A stretch of DNA of 64,000 bases from Tritrichomonas musculus (lineage: Eukaryota; Parabasalia; Tritrichomonadida; Tritrichomonadidae), in contig JAPFFF010000057.1 in the NCBI GenBank assembly GCA_039105265.1, forward strand, positions 310,001-374,000, read 5' to 3'. The position numbers and the translations under genes were made by a program. The number at the start of each line of letters is the position of its first letter. Positions within the stretch are counted from its first letter, which is position 1. Below, piece by piece: positions 11,206 through 23,114 of this stretch. The notes beneath the pieces are model-generated. The model was given only the letters and a program-made list of their open reading frames with translations, was not told the origin of the DNA and did no database searches.

Positions 11206-11345
11206 ATTTGTTAGATTTTAATACTTGATAGAATAAATTTTAATATTTGATAGAATAAACATATATGAAATCTAGGGAAAAGTGCATTAATTCTTGGTGC
11301 ATTTGGATGTGGAGTATTTATGAAATCTAACAAATTTTGAATTAT
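11206..11345. repeat. Rearranged patch carrying a copy of the PARG-like gene core
   Basis: Bases 11273-11320 repeat, almost without change, the 48 bases at 10913-10960 that encode the GKSALILGAFGCGVF core. The copy is surrounded by small direct repeats (ACTTGATAGAATAAA near 11222, 11245 and 11365) and short inverted pieces (TGAAATCTAACAAATTTT). This looks like filler DNA from a break-repair event. Confidence 0.6.
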
Positions 11346-12077
11346 GTTCAATGATATGATTTTAATACTTGATAGAATAAAAATTTCTTTGATGTCAAGA
11401 CTTGTAAATAGATAATTGTCAAATTCATCTTTGTTTTGATAATCTTTACAAAATTTATTTTTAAATATGAATTGACCATTCATTGGTGAAATTATAATTG
11501 TGGTCGAAAAAATCTCTTTTATCATAATACCATTCTCCTTTCATTATGTTCAAACTTGTTGGAAAATAAAGTTCTTCATAAATTGTTTTTATGAAATTTA
11601 GATAGATTGAATATTCAAATTTGTGTGAACTTATAGATTTTATTCTTAGAACAATTCAAAATTGAATGTTGTAAAAGATAGGGGAAAATGTCCTTTTAAT
11701 ATATAGTAACGAAATGCATGTGATTAAGCATTTGCAAGATTCATAACTTTTTCAATATTATAGCCAAATTTTTTATTCTCTTCTGACTTTTTTTGTTATA
11801 TTAAAAATAAAAAAGGCATTGAAATTTTCATTGTTGAATTTCTCTCTAAGCAACAAGGAAAAATGAGAGGAAAAGAACATGAAAAATAAGTTGAAGCATT
11901 AAAAGAAGAGCTAGAATAAAAAGAAAGAAAAATCAAGAGATTAAATTACATGATTGAAAAACTTCGAAGTTAATCTAAAACATCAAAAAAAAAAAAAAAA
12001 AAAAAAGGAAAAATAATAAACAATATTTTATTTACTAGACAAAATTATTGTTATTATTATTGTTATTGTTATTGTTG
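11346..12077. other. Intergenic region with coiled-coil coding relic
   Basis: Mostly AT-rich with no supported gene. At 11876-11990 the + strand would encode a Lys/Glu-rich heptad-like segment (VEALKEELE, KERKIKRLNYMIEKLR) interrupted by stops, probably the decayed end of a coiled-coil protein, then a poly-A run (about 11989-12006). TTG/TTA triplet runs near 12045-12110 encode the poly-Asn tail of the neighbouring gene. Confidence 0.35.
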
Positions 12078-15000
12078 TTAATTATTGTTATTGTTGTTAT
12101 TATTGTTGTTGTTGTCGTCTTTCTTTACTGAATCAATTAAGACCACGATGTTTCCATCTTGTGCTTCTGGTTCTTTCCTCAAACGATCAATTTTCCTGGT
12201 AATTCTTTTTATTTCGTTTAGTGTGATTGATTGATCTTGTGTATCAAGGTATTTCTGATTATTCAATTTAATTGTTATTCTATATCTAAACTTTGGATTT
12301 AAATTGTATATGTATCTTTTCAGTAAGAATCCAACAGACCTCTTATAAAGTCCAGCAAATTCAATGTAACGGAAGACTTCTTTCAAAGGCAAATTTTCGA
12401 TTTTCCTATCATAAATCGTTTTCTTTGGTGCAGAAAAATCAGCAAGATTAATATTTGATTCAAATCGAACTTTAATTTCTTGTTGTTGTTGTTGTGAAGA
12501 ATTCTTGTCATTTATATGTTTAATTATTATTTCATTATCAGTGAATTCAATTGAAAGATCAAATTCAACGTCAGATTTTGGTTCTTTGTCTTTTATAACT
12601 TTATACAATATTAATGATTTATTTTTAATGCTTGAAATAAGACCTTCTATAGTTTCTTGATCTTGGTCAAAATAAGACAATATTGTGCTTATTTGTGGAA
12701 AGTTTTGAATGATTGGCAATTCTGGATTATCTAGAACGTTTTCAATGAAAGTAAGAATTGCCTGATAAATGGAATGAAAGTTGATTGCTAGTTCACTCAT
12801 TGAGTACTTTTCAACAATGAACAAATTGAAGATATCAATAATGATTGGATATGTTATTTGATATGATGAATAGTCCTGATTGTTGTGATTTTTAAAGAAT
12901 ATTTTTTGCTGACTTTCATTTGAATAATTATGGATGTAATTGAACAATTGAAAAAGAATAACATTCATTGAATCGCATTGTTCAATTGTTTTAATCACAT
13001 TATCATGAATTCCATCGATTTGTTTAGCAAGTTTTATGAACTGCTTAATGTCTTTTCGTTGGTATTTTGCTAAGAGTGAAGGTACTATTTCATTATTTAT
13101 ATTTAAAGTGCAATAGTACAAAATGACAGATGGAATAAGTGTATTTGTTTCATGGTTGTAATAAAGACCAATGTTGTCCAATGAAATGTGGCCATGATAA
13201 AGATTATGTGAGTGAATACTGGATAGATCTTTAGCAATGAAATATAGCCATATTAATGAATAGTCGCTATAACTATATTTATTGTTTTGAATGAAGCTTC
13301 CAAGTGAACAAACTGGAATAATAAAATCTGTCTCTTCTTCTTCATTTGCATTCATTTCTCTTGATAATGAATACAAATAATCATTTTCATTAATAATCAT
13401 TGGTCCTTTATTCTTGTATCTATAAATTTGTTGAATTAACGAATCAAAAATGCTGCTGAAAAAGACTGAATAATCGTCACCTGCTTTAACTTTAAAGAAT
13501 TTATACAAGCCTTTGATGATGTCTTCTGTTTGATCTATTTCTGTTATGTCTTGATTTGCAAGAGAATTCAAAGAACAAATAAAATGAATTATGTTTTCTC
13601 TTGATTGACCATGCCCTAAACAGTAACACTTTACTAGATCAGAAATTGTGCATTCATATTCAGATGAATTTGTTGCATTCTCAATACGAAATTCAATTTC
13701 TTCCTTGTTTTGTTCATAAATTGGTAAAGCTTGAATTGAGTCAATAATCTCTTTAAAAGATTGATAGCGTTCATCTGGTTCTGTTTTCATGCACTTTTCA
13801 ATGAAATCTTTCAGTTCTGGGATATCATCAAAGATTTCATTCTTACCTCCTTCTTTAAGTAAGAAATTAAAGTAACCTTTGTATTTGTCATCAGTGCCTT
13901 TAAGTATGTTTAATCGTGTTTGACGTGGCCTGTTTCCAAATCGACTCTCTGGTGACACATCTGTAAATATTTCATGAACCAATACTCCAAATGAATAAAT
14001 GTCATTATTTTGTTCTTGTTTGATATGTTCTTCTGTTTCGATATAATCATCATCATCTTTATCTTTCGATTTTTTGGATTCCGTAGAATTTTCATTTGAA
14101 AGGATTTCTGGTGATCGGTAATAGAATGGGCCACGTGGTTTGGTTGCATCTGTTTCTAATAGTCTATCATAGCAAATTGATCCAATATAGCCATCTAGTT
14201 TTGAATTAATAAAAACCGATTGACTAGAAAGATTTCCATGATATTCATCAAGTGAATGTAAGTCTCTCATTGCCATCGCTATCTCCGTAATAATGACAAT
14301 TTTATCAACCGATGAAAGTTTCAAATTATTATTATTATCTGGCTTTTGTGAAGTCTTGTATATCAAGGAGTCATAATTGCCAAATGGAAAGAATGGAATA
14401 ATGAGTTTATTCTTGTTAAATTGGTTTCCTTTGTCTAAATGTTTGAGGCAAGCAATGAATTTTGGATGTTCAGGAACGGGATCAAGTATTCGTATTTCTT
14501 TATCTATCAATCTTTGCGAAACATTACTATTGTAAGTTTTTTCTTCGAAAATATTCATTTCATCATTATAGTAAATTTTAGATGAAGAATTAATATCATT
14601 CATATTAAGATTGTCTTTAATGTGTAGCAATTCATTGGTGCTGCCATTTTGATCAGAATTCATCATTTTATGAAAATTATTCAAAAATAAATATTTAGAA
14701 ACAAGATGATCTAAAATCTTATCTACTAAAACAGGCAAGTAATAAAATTGGCCATTGTCCTTGTTTTGATTAAATTTTTTAATAGTTTTATCTTCCATGA
14801 ATTCATAAAGTATTTGTGAACATTCTATTTTTCCTATAAATTGTTCGCTTTCTCGTAATATTAATGAAATAGTTTCTTTATAGAAAGTTGGGTCTCGATT
14901 ATTCTGATTTCTAACTGATTCGAGTAGATTGGTTACCTGTTCAATTATTGATATAATATTATGATAAGAAAGCATTTTAATATCTTGAATAATATCATCC

Positions 15001-18000
15001 CTGAATTCAAATGGTTTACAATTTTGAACTGTACAGTATTCCGAAATGAATTGTTGAATGTCGCTTTTTAAAGATTGCTGTCCACGATAATAGCTTTCAA
15101 CAATATCTAATAATGTGCAATTATATACACGTGAGTCAATTGCATTTTTAATACGAAATTCAATTTCTTCTTTGTTTTGTTCATAAATTGGTAAAGCTTG
15201 AATTGAGTCAATCATCTCATTAAAAGATGAATAGCGTTCATCTGATTCTGTTTTCATGCACTTTTCAATGAAATCTTTGAGTTCTGGGATTTCATCAAAG
15301 ATTTCATTTCCATCTCCTTCTTTAAGTAAGAAGTTAAAGTAACCTTTGTATTTGTCATCAGTGCCTTTAAGTATTTTTAATCGTGTTTGACGGTAACGTT
15401 TTCCAAATCGACGCTCTAGTGACACATTTGTAAATATTTCATGAACCAATACTCCAAATGAATAAATGTCATTCTTTTGTTCTAGTCTGATATGTTCTTC
15501 ATAATCATTATCATATGATTTAATGTAATTTTCATTTGAAAGGATTTCTGGTGATCGGTAATAGAATGGGGCACGTGGTTTAGTCACATCTGTTTCTAAT
15601 AGTCTATCATAGCAAATTGATCCAATATAGCCATCTAGTTTTGAATTAATAAAAACCGATTGACTAGAAAGATTTCCATGATATTCATCATGTGAATGTA
15701 AGTCTCTCATTGCCATCGCTATCTCAGTAATAATGACAATTTTATCAACCAATGAAAGTTTCACTTTCTTTTCATTTTCAATTTGTCTCAAATCTAGCAC
15801 TAATGAATCAATATCTCCAAGTGGAAAATAAGGAATAAATAGCTTAAGAGGTGCTTTATAACTTATTATTCTGATGGGGAAAACAATGAATTTGGAATAT
15901 CCCCCATTCAATATTCGTTTTTCTCTATCTATTACCTCTTGTTTAACGTTTGGATGGTAAGTTTTTTCAATGAAAAAGTTTACATCTCGGTTAATAAATA
16001 ATTTACAAGATGAGCAAATATCATTGAGATTAAGTATTTCTCTAACCAAAATATCTTCTTCTACTTCAGATGTGATTTTATCTATTTGATTAATGACTTT
16101 TCTAAGAATAATATCAGGTAAAAGGTCAATATAAAAAGATTTTCCTTTTTCTTCAAGTGTTTTGATTGCCTCTTCAAATAGTTCCGTACTTTGCTTTTTA
16201 GCTTCTTTTGTGTTAAGTGGAACTATCTCATTTTCTTCAATAAAGTTGATAAATTCATTGTATATTGAATCATTAACTATAAAATCATCATTGTGTGTAT
16301 AGTTATTAACAATTATGTTGATTCTTTTAATTAATAAAGAAGCTTTAATTGGCAACTTGTGTTTCGCTTTGTAATGAATGCTATTCAAAAAATCACCAAT
16401 TTCAATATAATCAAAAGTGTCAAGTATTATTTCAATAATATCATCATAAAATACATATGAATCATCTTTTTTGAAATCAGAAAGTAATATTTCAATGTCT
16501 TCTTTAGATGACTGATTTCCTCGATAAAAGCTTTCAACAAGATCTGAAATTGTGCATTCATAATCAAATGCATTTGTTGCATTATTAATACGAAATTCAA
16601 TTTCTTCTTTGTTTTTCTCGTAAATTGGAATGGATTTAATTTCTTCAATCAGCTCTTCAAATGATGAATAACGATCTTTGCTTTCTTTTTTCAGGCACCT
16701 TTCAATGATTTCTTTCAAACCAATCAAAGCGTCTCCATGTTCATCAATGACATTAAATAACTCACTATTTTGGTCAGAAAACAAGAACTCGCTTAATTTA
16801 TTAACTTGAGTGTCCGTACGTGTAATTTGATTCATTTTTTTCATTCGAATCCAAGGTGAAATCTCGGTTATAATCTCGTGCATTAGAACACCAAATGAAA
16901 AGACATCAATTTTGATAGCTGAACTTTCTTCATTGGTGGGTGATGAGAACTTTTCAGGTGGATAATAGTAGAAAAGTATTGGAACTTTTGTAGATGAAGA
17001 ATCGTTATTTCTACCATGATAAAATCCACCTAGATAAGCGTTGTTATTGGCACTAATAAAGACTGAATTGCTGCAAAGAAATCCATGATATTCATTCTTT
17101 GAATGCAAATCCTTCAGTGCCATTGCTAGCTCAAGAATTATAACAATTTTATCAACAAAATAAAATTTAACATATTTGGTTCTGTCATCTGAAGAATATA
17201 ATGACTTCAAAGTGCCAAGTGGAAAGTGTGGGAAAATTATTTCATCTCTTTCAGTATTATCATTTGTGTGCACAATAAACTTAGATATATGGCTCGATAG
17301 GATCCTCATTTCCCGATCAATCATTTCAATATCATTACTATCAGAGTATTGTTTACGAAGACAAAAGTTCATATTTTTGCCAATAACAAGTTCATACAAA
17401 GTATCATGATCGTTAAAATTGTCCTTTTTTGAAATGGTTTTGTAATTACCAAATCTATTTTTAGTGAGTTTTTTATATGCAGGTAATAAATGAGAATGAT
17501 CAAGAAGTTTCTTCAACATAAATTGAAGAAATTGATCAAGTAAATAAGAACCCTCTAAAAGATTATTTTTGTTTGTATGGCCAAATAACCTCTCAAATTC
17601 ATCGAAAAAGTCTTTTCTCAGATTCCCTGCAAAATATGGACTGTACATGCCTATTATTGAATCAATATCTCTTATAATGGCCTCTGGGCTCCGAATTTCC
17701 CGAAATTTCGAAATTAATAAAATATTCATTAAATCGTTATTTAAGGATTTGTATTTGATTTGGATATTATCAGGAATTTCACTTAATTTGGACAATATAG
17801 ATGTTAAAATATCTTGAATTGGTTTCTTTTTAGTCCTTATTTCTTCAATTATTTGAGAGAGTTCGCTTGAAATTTTGTAAATCTGGTCTTTGAAGTATTT
17901 TCGAAGGTCGTATTGCCCTTCTACTGTCTGTAAATCCGTACATGTAATTTTGTTGTATTCGTCCAATATGTTGGTGAAAATTAGAACAATATCTTCAGAA

Positions 18001-18593
18001 TTTTTTATTTCAGATAAAAATTGTCCTTCTTTGTCAACAAAAAATCTTGTAATATCTGTTTCGGCTGTTCTGTTTTGCATTTGTCTATAAGTATGGTCTA
18101 TTGTTTGGGTAACTTTTTTAATTATGAGATGATATAATCTTGTAAAATGCTTTATTAAGGAAATAAGATTGATGATTTGGTTCGCAGATTTAAAAATATT
18201 GGAGGAAATATCAAACAACTTGCTGATAATATCGTTATTACTCTGTTTTGAATCATTGTTAGTAAGTTGTTTGATTTCATCGTAAAATTCATTAAATCTG
18301 GGTAGATTTCCACAATCAAACTCGGAAGGGAATTCTTTACTAAGTAAAATAAGTAGTTGCAAAAGAAATATACATTTATTTGCAATATGATTTTGTTTTT
18401 CATTGCCATGTTTTATGCCCTTTTGTAAAGCTTGATTCGGTACTTGGTTTAAACCATTTATTTTTTTAATGTCGTCTATAATATTTTTTAATTTGACTTT
18501 TCTGGCATCTTGGCTATCTTTTGAGTTAATAATTAGTAAAATATGGGTTTTTAAGTTTTGATAAAATTCATCCAGCTTAGTTTGAGATAACAT
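12078..18593 (-). CDS. Giant protein with four tandem kinase-like (pseudokinase) modules
   Basis: 2171 residues, one uninterrupted frame. After a helical N-terminal region (1-380) come four kinase-like modules, at roughly 381-680, 858-1150, 1331-1640 and 1735-1950. Where HRD would be they read YHGFLCSNS (near 501), YHGNLSSQS (969), YHGNLSSQS (1449) and YHGHISLDN (1799), so the catalytic Asp is gone. DFG is replaced by GGF/GSI-type sequence. The C-lobe survives (YRSPEILSN for APE, DIYSFGVLVHEIF). After modules 1-3 comes a conserved KEEIEFRIxNA segment. The C-terminus has a 120-residue domain and a poly-Asn end. No signal peptide or TM. Modules 2 and 3 are nearly identical at DNA level, a recent 1440-bp internal duplication. 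Likely role: catalytically dead scaffold or ligand-binding protein; the partners are unknown. Confidence 0.85.
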   Translation of the reverse strand: MLSQTKLDEFYQNLKTHILLIINSKDSQDARKVKLKNIIDDIKKINGLNQVPNQALQKGIKHGNEKQNHIANKCIFLLQLLILLSKEFPSEFDCGNLPRFNEFYDEIKQLTNNDSKQSNNDIISKLFDISSNIFKSANQIINLISLIKHFTRLYHLIIKKVTQTIDHTYRQMQNRTAETDITRFFVDKEGQFLSEIKNSEDIVLIFTNILDEYNKITCTDLQTVEGQYDLRKYFKDQIYKISSELSQIIEEIRTKKKPIQDILTSILSKLSEIPDNIQIKYKSLNNDLMNILLISKFREIRSPEAIIRDIDSIIGMYSPYFAGNLRKDFFDEFERLFGHTNKNNLLEGSYLLDQFLQFMLKKLLDHSHLLPAYKKLTKNRFGNYKTISKKDNFNDHDTLYELVIGKNMNFCLRKQYSDSNDIEMIDREMRILSSHISKFIVHTNDNTERDEIIFPHFPLGTLKSLYSSDDRTKYVKFYFVDKIVIILELAMALKDLHSKNEYHGFLCSNSVFISANNNAYLGGFYHGRNNDSSSTKVPILFYYYPPEKFSSPTNEESSAIKIDVFSFGVLMHEIITEISPWIRMKKMNQITRTDTQVNKLSEFLFSDQNSELFNVIDEHGDALIGLKEIIERCLKKESKDRYSSFEELIEEIKSIPIYEKNKEEIEFRINNATNAFDYECTISDLVESFYRGNQSSKEDIEILLSDFKKDDSYVFYDDIIEIILDTFDYIEIGDFLNSIHYKAKHKLPIKASLLIKRINIIVNNYTHNDDFIVNDSIYNEFINFIEENEIVPLNTKEAKKQSTELFEEAIKTLEEKGKSFYIDLLPDIILRKVINQIDKITSEVEEDILVREILNLNDICSSCKLFINRDVNFFIEKTYHPNVKQEVIDREKRILNGGYSKFIVFPIRIISYKAPLKLFIPYFPLGDIDSLVLDLRQIENEKKVKLSLVDKIVIITEIAMAMRDLHSHDEYHGNLSSQSVFINSKLDGYIGSICYDRLLETDVTKPRAPFYYRSPEILSNENYIKSYDNDYEEHIRLEQKNDIYSFGVLVHEIFTNVSLERRFGKRYRQTRLKILKGTDDKYKGYFNFLLKEGDGNEIFDEIPELKDFIEKCMKTESDERYSSFNEMIDSIQALPIYEQNKEEIEFRIKNAIDSRVYNCTLLDIVESYYRGQQSLKSDIQQFISEYCTVQNCKPFEFRDDIIQDIKMLSYHNIISIIEQVTNLLESVRNQNNRDPTFYKETISLILRESEQFIGKIECSQILYEFMEDKTIKKFNQNKDNGQFYYLPVLVDKILDHLVSKYLFLNNFHKMMNSDQNGSTNELLHIKDNLNMNDINSSSKIYYNDEMNIFEEKTYNSNVSQRLIDKEIRILDPVPEHPKFIACLKHLDKGNQFNKNKLIIPFFPFGNYDSLIYKTSQKPDNNNNLKLSSVDKIVIITEIAMAMRDLHSLDEYHGNLSSQSVFINSKLDGYIGSICYDRLLETDATKPRGPFYYRSPEILSNENSTESKKSKDKDDDDYIETEEHIKQEQNNDIYSFGVLVHEIFTDVSPESRFGNRPRQTRLNILKGTDDKYKGYFNFLLKEGGKNEIFDDIPELKDFIEKCMKTEPDERYQSFKEIIDSIQALPIYEQNKEEIEFRIENATNSSEYECTISDLVKCYCLGHGQSRENIIHFICSLNSLANQDITEIDQTEDIIKGLYKFFKVKAGDDYSVFFSSIFDSLIQQIYRYKNKGPMIINENDYLYSLSREMNANEEEETDFIIPVCSLGSFIQNNKYSYSDYSLIWLYFIAKDLSSIHSHNLYHGHISLDNIGLYYNHETNTLIPSVILYYCTLNINNEIVPSLLAKYQRKDIKQFIKLAKQIDGIHDNVIKTIEQCDSMNVILFQLFNYIHNYSNESQQKIFFKNHNNQDYSSYQITYPIIIDIFNLFIVEKYSMSELAINFHSIYQAILTFIENVLDNPELPIIQNFPQISTILSYFDQDQETIEGLISSIKNKSLILYKVIKDKEPKSDVEFDLSIEFTDNEIIIKHINDKNSSQQQQQEIKVRFESNINLADFSAPKKTIYDRKIENLPLKEVFRYIEFAGLYKRSVGFLLKRYIYNLNPKFRYRITIKLNNQKYLDTQDQSITLNEIKRITRKIDRLRKEPEAQDGNIVVLIDSVKKDDNNNNNNNNNNN

Positions 18594-19778
18594 TTAGCGA
18601 ATCTAGAAAATTTTTATATAAGATCAAAAAACTTACAGTAAGGTTGTAAAATTCAAAAACGTCTCAAAAGAGGAAAATCTACTTTTTCATAGAAAACGAT
18701 TAAAATGATTTTAAAACTTACAATTTTGTATATTTTCTAATATAAAGCATTTATAAACATTATTAACGACTTTTTAGATATTACCAAATTAAGATATAGA
18801 CCAAAAAAAGCTTGTTCATAATGTAAACAACAGGATCAACAGAAATTAACATAAAAACGAGAGCAAAAATGATCAAATTGAATGTTTGTGTTTTTCTTAG
18901 AAAAAAAGATTGAGTGATTGATAAAAACAAGACAAATAAAAGGTCGCAGAATTGTATTTTTTCAGTAAAACTCAACGATTGGTTTATTTAAACTAAATTT
19001 ATTTTATTATTATAATAATAATTAGTTTTATAAATATTTGCATCGTATAAAATTCAAATTAAACTAAAAGGATATAAATATATATTAAATTTTCTTCAGA
19101 AAATAAATTTGAGTATTTTATCTCAATTTATTTTAATTATTTTTGATAAGAATTTTATAACACTTTATAAAAATTTAGAATAGCGATAACTTTTTATATA
19201 ATTTAATCTAATCATTAATTCTTTTGATATCTTTTTATATGCTTTTAAAACATTAAGTGTTATATAAAAATAGTCATTATTATTGAATAAAAATTTCATT
19301 TTTTAGCTAAAAAAGCAGAAAAATTGAATTTGTTGAATTTTTAAATGATGATTTTAAAAAAAATTGGACGTTACAGGAGATCAATGAAGAATATAATTTT
19401 ATTTATATGCATTTACTTTCTAATATATTTGAATTTCATTCCAAATCAAATGTCAGTTTTTTCTATAAATGAAGATTTAGTTGATTGGTTTCATAAATTT
19501 AAAAAGTCTAATATTTCAGTTAATGAAGGATTTTGTCAAAAAGTAAAATATTATTTGTATAACATATAGTATACCCATTCAAATGACCTTTGACAAATAT
19601 CTCTCCTTTGAGAAAAAAAAAAAAAAAACAAGACAGAAATCTCTCCATTGAAAAAAACAAGACATTCAATGATTGACAAAATTAGAAAAATTTTTCTTAA
19701 CAACACAAAATCATATAACAAATACAAATATAAAGAGTAAATAACAAGTACAAATATTAATTTTTTTATTCGTTTGAA
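18594..19778. other. AT-rich intergenic region
   Basis: No supported gene. One small open frame (19345-19569, +) could encode a 74-residue hydrophobic-leader peptide, but base composition does not differ from the surroundings. A-rich runs and a short near-repeat (ATCTCTCC...ACAAGACA) lie at 19600-19665. Confidence 0.4.
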
Positions 19779-19850
19779 GTCCCACTAGTATAATGGTTAG
19801 AATAGATCCTTGACACGGATCAGACTGCGGTTCGATTCCGCAGTGGGACA
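19779..19850 (+). tRNA. tRNA-Val-like gene, anticodon GAC
   Basis: A full cloverleaf is seen. The acceptor stem GTCCCAC pairs with GTGGGAC (19843-19849) and the discriminator is A. The D-arm has GGTTAG. The anticodon stem GATCC/GGATC encloses loop TTGACAC, giving anticodon GAC at 19812-19814. The T-arm is TGCGG/CCGCA with TTCGATT. The D-stem has one mismatch. A run of seven T (19852-19858) is the Pol III terminator. GAC reads Val GUC/GUU; eukaryotes normally use AAC. The body resembles tRNA-Asp (GTC), but A73 and the loop favour Val. Confidence 0.85.
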
Positions 19851-19851
19851 A

Positions 19852-19858
19852 TTTTTTT
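19852..19858 (+). terminator. Pol III T-run terminator of the tRNA
   Basis: Seven T residues directly after the discriminator base of the tRNA at 19779-19850, as expected for RNA polymerase III. Confidence 0.7.
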
Positions 19859-20211
19859 AATAGATTAAATTCATTAATTTTTGAGAAATCTTATTAAAAT
19901 AAAATATTCAAATAATTCTATACTATTATTCATATGAACACAGCAAAGTAGAAAGAAAAGTAACAAAAAGAAGGTCACTTAATAATATTAGATAGAATTA
20001 TATAAAATTTTTGTTATCTCCTCTCAAACTTTGTTAGGATTTTGAAAGAAAAATAAAATTTTTAATTTGTAAGAAGCATTCAAAACAAAAGGAAGTTTGA
20101 AATAAAATAACGAACTTTGAGATAAATAAATTAACGGCCACCTTTCTTAACTAAGAGGTCTATAATATTAAGTATTTTTTTGTTTTTTTATCAATTCTCA
20201 ATAGTATAGAA

Positions 20212-20228
20212 GTCCCACTAGTATAATA
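20212..20228 (+). repeat. Truncated copy of the tRNA 5' end (1)
   Basis: Repeats the first 16-17 bases of the tRNA at 19779 (GTCCCACTAGTATAAT), then diverges. Not a functional gene. Confidence 0.6.
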
Positions 20229-20254
20229 GAATAAATATAATTTATATTAATTTA

Positions 20255-20293
20255 TTTATTCGTTTGAAGTCCCGCTAGTATAATGGTTAGAAA
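20255..20293 (+). repeat. Truncated copy of the tRNA 5' end with upstream flank (2)
   Basis: Repeats the 5' flank (ATTCGTTTGAA) and the first 25 bases of the tRNA at 19779 with one change (GTCCCGC), ending after GGTTAGAA. Since the flank is shared, this arose by local duplication rather than retroposition. Confidence 0.65.
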
Positions 20294-20468
20294 AAACAAA
20301 AAATACTTTATATAAAGTATTTATAAAGCATAGGTATTAAACAGCCTAATTTTTATTAATATAAACCTAGCAAATATTTAATACTTGTAATAAATTTTAT
20401 ATTAATATAAACCAAGCAAACACTCCGAAATGCTTATAAATCCTTTTATGCTCCAAAAATTGATTTAA

Positions 20469-21212
20469 GGGAGCAGTCTCATTTTGTATTTTTATAACTT
20501 TTTCACAATTTTTGAATAGGAAATAAATTGAATTTTTTTCAATCAATAAAATAGATATATGCACATTTTATATATTATTAGTTTTCATAAACATCAGAGA
20601 ACATATATATAAAGGCAAATCATAGAATTCATTAGACATGATGAATATTCTCTTAATTTTTTGACACCAGTAATTTTGATGATTATTATTTTAGACATAT
20701 CTTTTTAAATAAACAATAAAATGAGTAAACATTTTCTCAACTTATAAAATGTTCATCTACTGAGGTATTTAAACTGTATTACTTTTAGTTATCTCTATGA
20801 TGTAATTTGCATAAATCACAAAAACCATACCATAAAAACGCAAAATTACGATGTAATTCGTTCGATTTACCTTAAATGCATGATAGGTTTTTATATTTTT
20901 ATATTAGATTTATATATAATATAAATATAATTAAAAAAAGTTGAGAAAGCATTTATGTAAATTAATGATTTTTCATTGAGATGCTTTTAAAATAAAATTA
21001 TTCAAAATTACTGGTGTCAAAAAATTAAGAGAATATTCATCATGTCTAATGAATTCTATGATTTGCCTTTATATATATGTTCTCTGATGTTTATGAAAAC
21101 TAATAATATATAAAATGTGTATATATCTATTTTATTGATTGAAAAAAATTCAATTTATTTCCTATTCATAAATTGTGAAAAAGTTATAAAAATTCAAAAT
21201 GAGACTGCTCCC
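20469..21212. mobile_element. 744-bp element with 211-bp terminal inverted repeats and TTAA target duplication
   Basis: Left repeat 20469-20679 and right repeat 21002-21212 are inverted copies differing at only a few positions. The ends read GGGAGCAGTCTCATTTTG. The tetranucleotide TTAA flanks both sides (20465-20468 and 21213-21216), the insertion signature of piggyBac-type elements. The central 320 bp is AT-rich with no transposase. The near-identity of the arms suggests a fairly recent non-autonomous copy. The termini resemble those of the element at 42959-43547. Confidence 0.85.
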
Positions 21213-21229
21213 TTAAAAAAATTTTTACA

Positions 21230-22814
21230 TAGAGTATATGGAAAAAAAAAAATTAATGGACAAAAAAAAATTAATGGTCAATTTATATTTGGTCGGATAA
21301 AAAAATAAATAAATTTTCTCAAAATATTAGAGCTTTTCTAATAATAATTAGTAATAAATGTTTTTCATATAATTTCTAATTTTATATCCAAATGAAAATG
21401 CATTTTCTCAGTTAGATGTGAAACAAATAATAAACTAAAAAAATATTGTAAAAAAAAAATAATTTAAGCATATTTTCTGAAATAATAATTATCTTTTGTA
21501 TTATAAGTAATAATTATTAATGTAATATGATTTTAATTGTTTCTTATTATTATCAATTCCTAAAGCCTACTACAAACAGAAAAAAAATTACAAATAATTT
21601 GTACATAATTTTCACTTCACTTTTGGGGTCATCCTAACATATCCTTAATAGATTCTTATCAATTTTGGGGAAAATAATATATATCATATATGCGTTGTAA
21701 ATATCTAAGATAATGTTTTGAATCAAATATATTTGTTGAATTATGAATATCACATTCTTCTTAAATAAAATGCAAAAAACTCTATTAGACAAACAATTTC
21801 AAATGAACGTCATTTCTCATTAAAATATATATTATGTGTTTATTGATTTCTAATTGGTTTTGTCAATTTATTATGTTTGATGAATTGAAAAAATTAAAAA
21901 TTAAAAATATTTTATATCTAGGTTTTCACAAGAAAAAAATGATTACAAAAGAATATGATATAGAAAACGAATTTATATACAATCATATATTATGAATATA
22001 TTGATAAATTGAAATAAGTTCATTGCATTCTGAAAATAATTGGTATTTTTTGAAAAAAAATTGAATCATTTTCAATTCATTATATATGAAATATTTCAAT
22101 TCATCAATTATAAATAATAAATGTATAAGATGCACTTAATTAATTTGCGGAAGTAATTTTTTTTAGCTTGAGGTTTAATGTGCATTATTATATTTTTTTA
22201 CCAAAAAAAATTTTTTTCTCTTTTCTGTAAGAAAAAAATCATGTACCATAAAGTTACAAAACTGAAACTCTGGAATTCCATTGTGGACATCTTTAACATT
22301 ATAATAACAGGGTAAAAACCGAAAAATGAAAATCAAATAATCATATTGATATTTTGTGAAAAATTAATATTTTTATTAATTTTTGATATATATGAAATAA
22401 AAATATCTATTTAATATCAAATACCCAAATAATTTCAAATATTATTAAGAAATGATAGTTTTTTGTTAATTCTTTTTTTTATCAACTTTTTGATAAGTTC
22501 GATATGATATCATATATTAAAATATATCATGTAATACTCCTTATATATTAAATTTTTCTATAAGGAAATAATATATTATGTGTTTGAAAATAAAATACCA
22601 TTAAAAAATTCAAAATTAATCATTATTTAAAAAAATGTAGATTAATTATATTGAGAATTTACCTTCATAAAAATAAGCAAAAATACGATGATACTACATC
22701 AATTATAATGATAAATAAAACTGCAAAATCTCAGATTTCTAAATCTTTTCTATTTATGTGAAATGGTGATTAATATTATTTTGTCTCATAATTTTTTTTT
22801 TTCCATATACTCTA
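21230..22814. mobile_element. Possible 1.59-kb inverted-repeat element
   Basis: TAGAGTATATGG followed by an A run begins at 21230, and its complement (T run, CCATATACTCTA) ends at 22814. TACA flanks both sides (21226-21229, 22815-22818). The interior is AT-rich and has no recognisable coding sequence. The match is short and partly homopolymer, so this is tentative. Confidence 0.4.
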
Positions 22815-23114
22815 TACAAAATAAATTGAATATAAATTATTTTGACCTTTCAAAATTGAATAACGAGTAAAATAAATAAAATTATCAAATTTTGACTGAA
22901 GTTTGTTCAAAGCTTACCCTTAATCTCATTTTCATTTATTTTTCGTTTTTATAATTTAACCATAAAATTTGAGGCAAGACTAAGAAAATTTTGAGAGTTT
23001 CAAACGGTCCCTTAAAGAAAAAAAGAATTGATAAAACAAAAATAACTTCAAATTTTCAATGAATAAAAACAAAAAGAAAATTTAAAAAAAATTGATTTTT
23101 ACTTTAAAGAATCT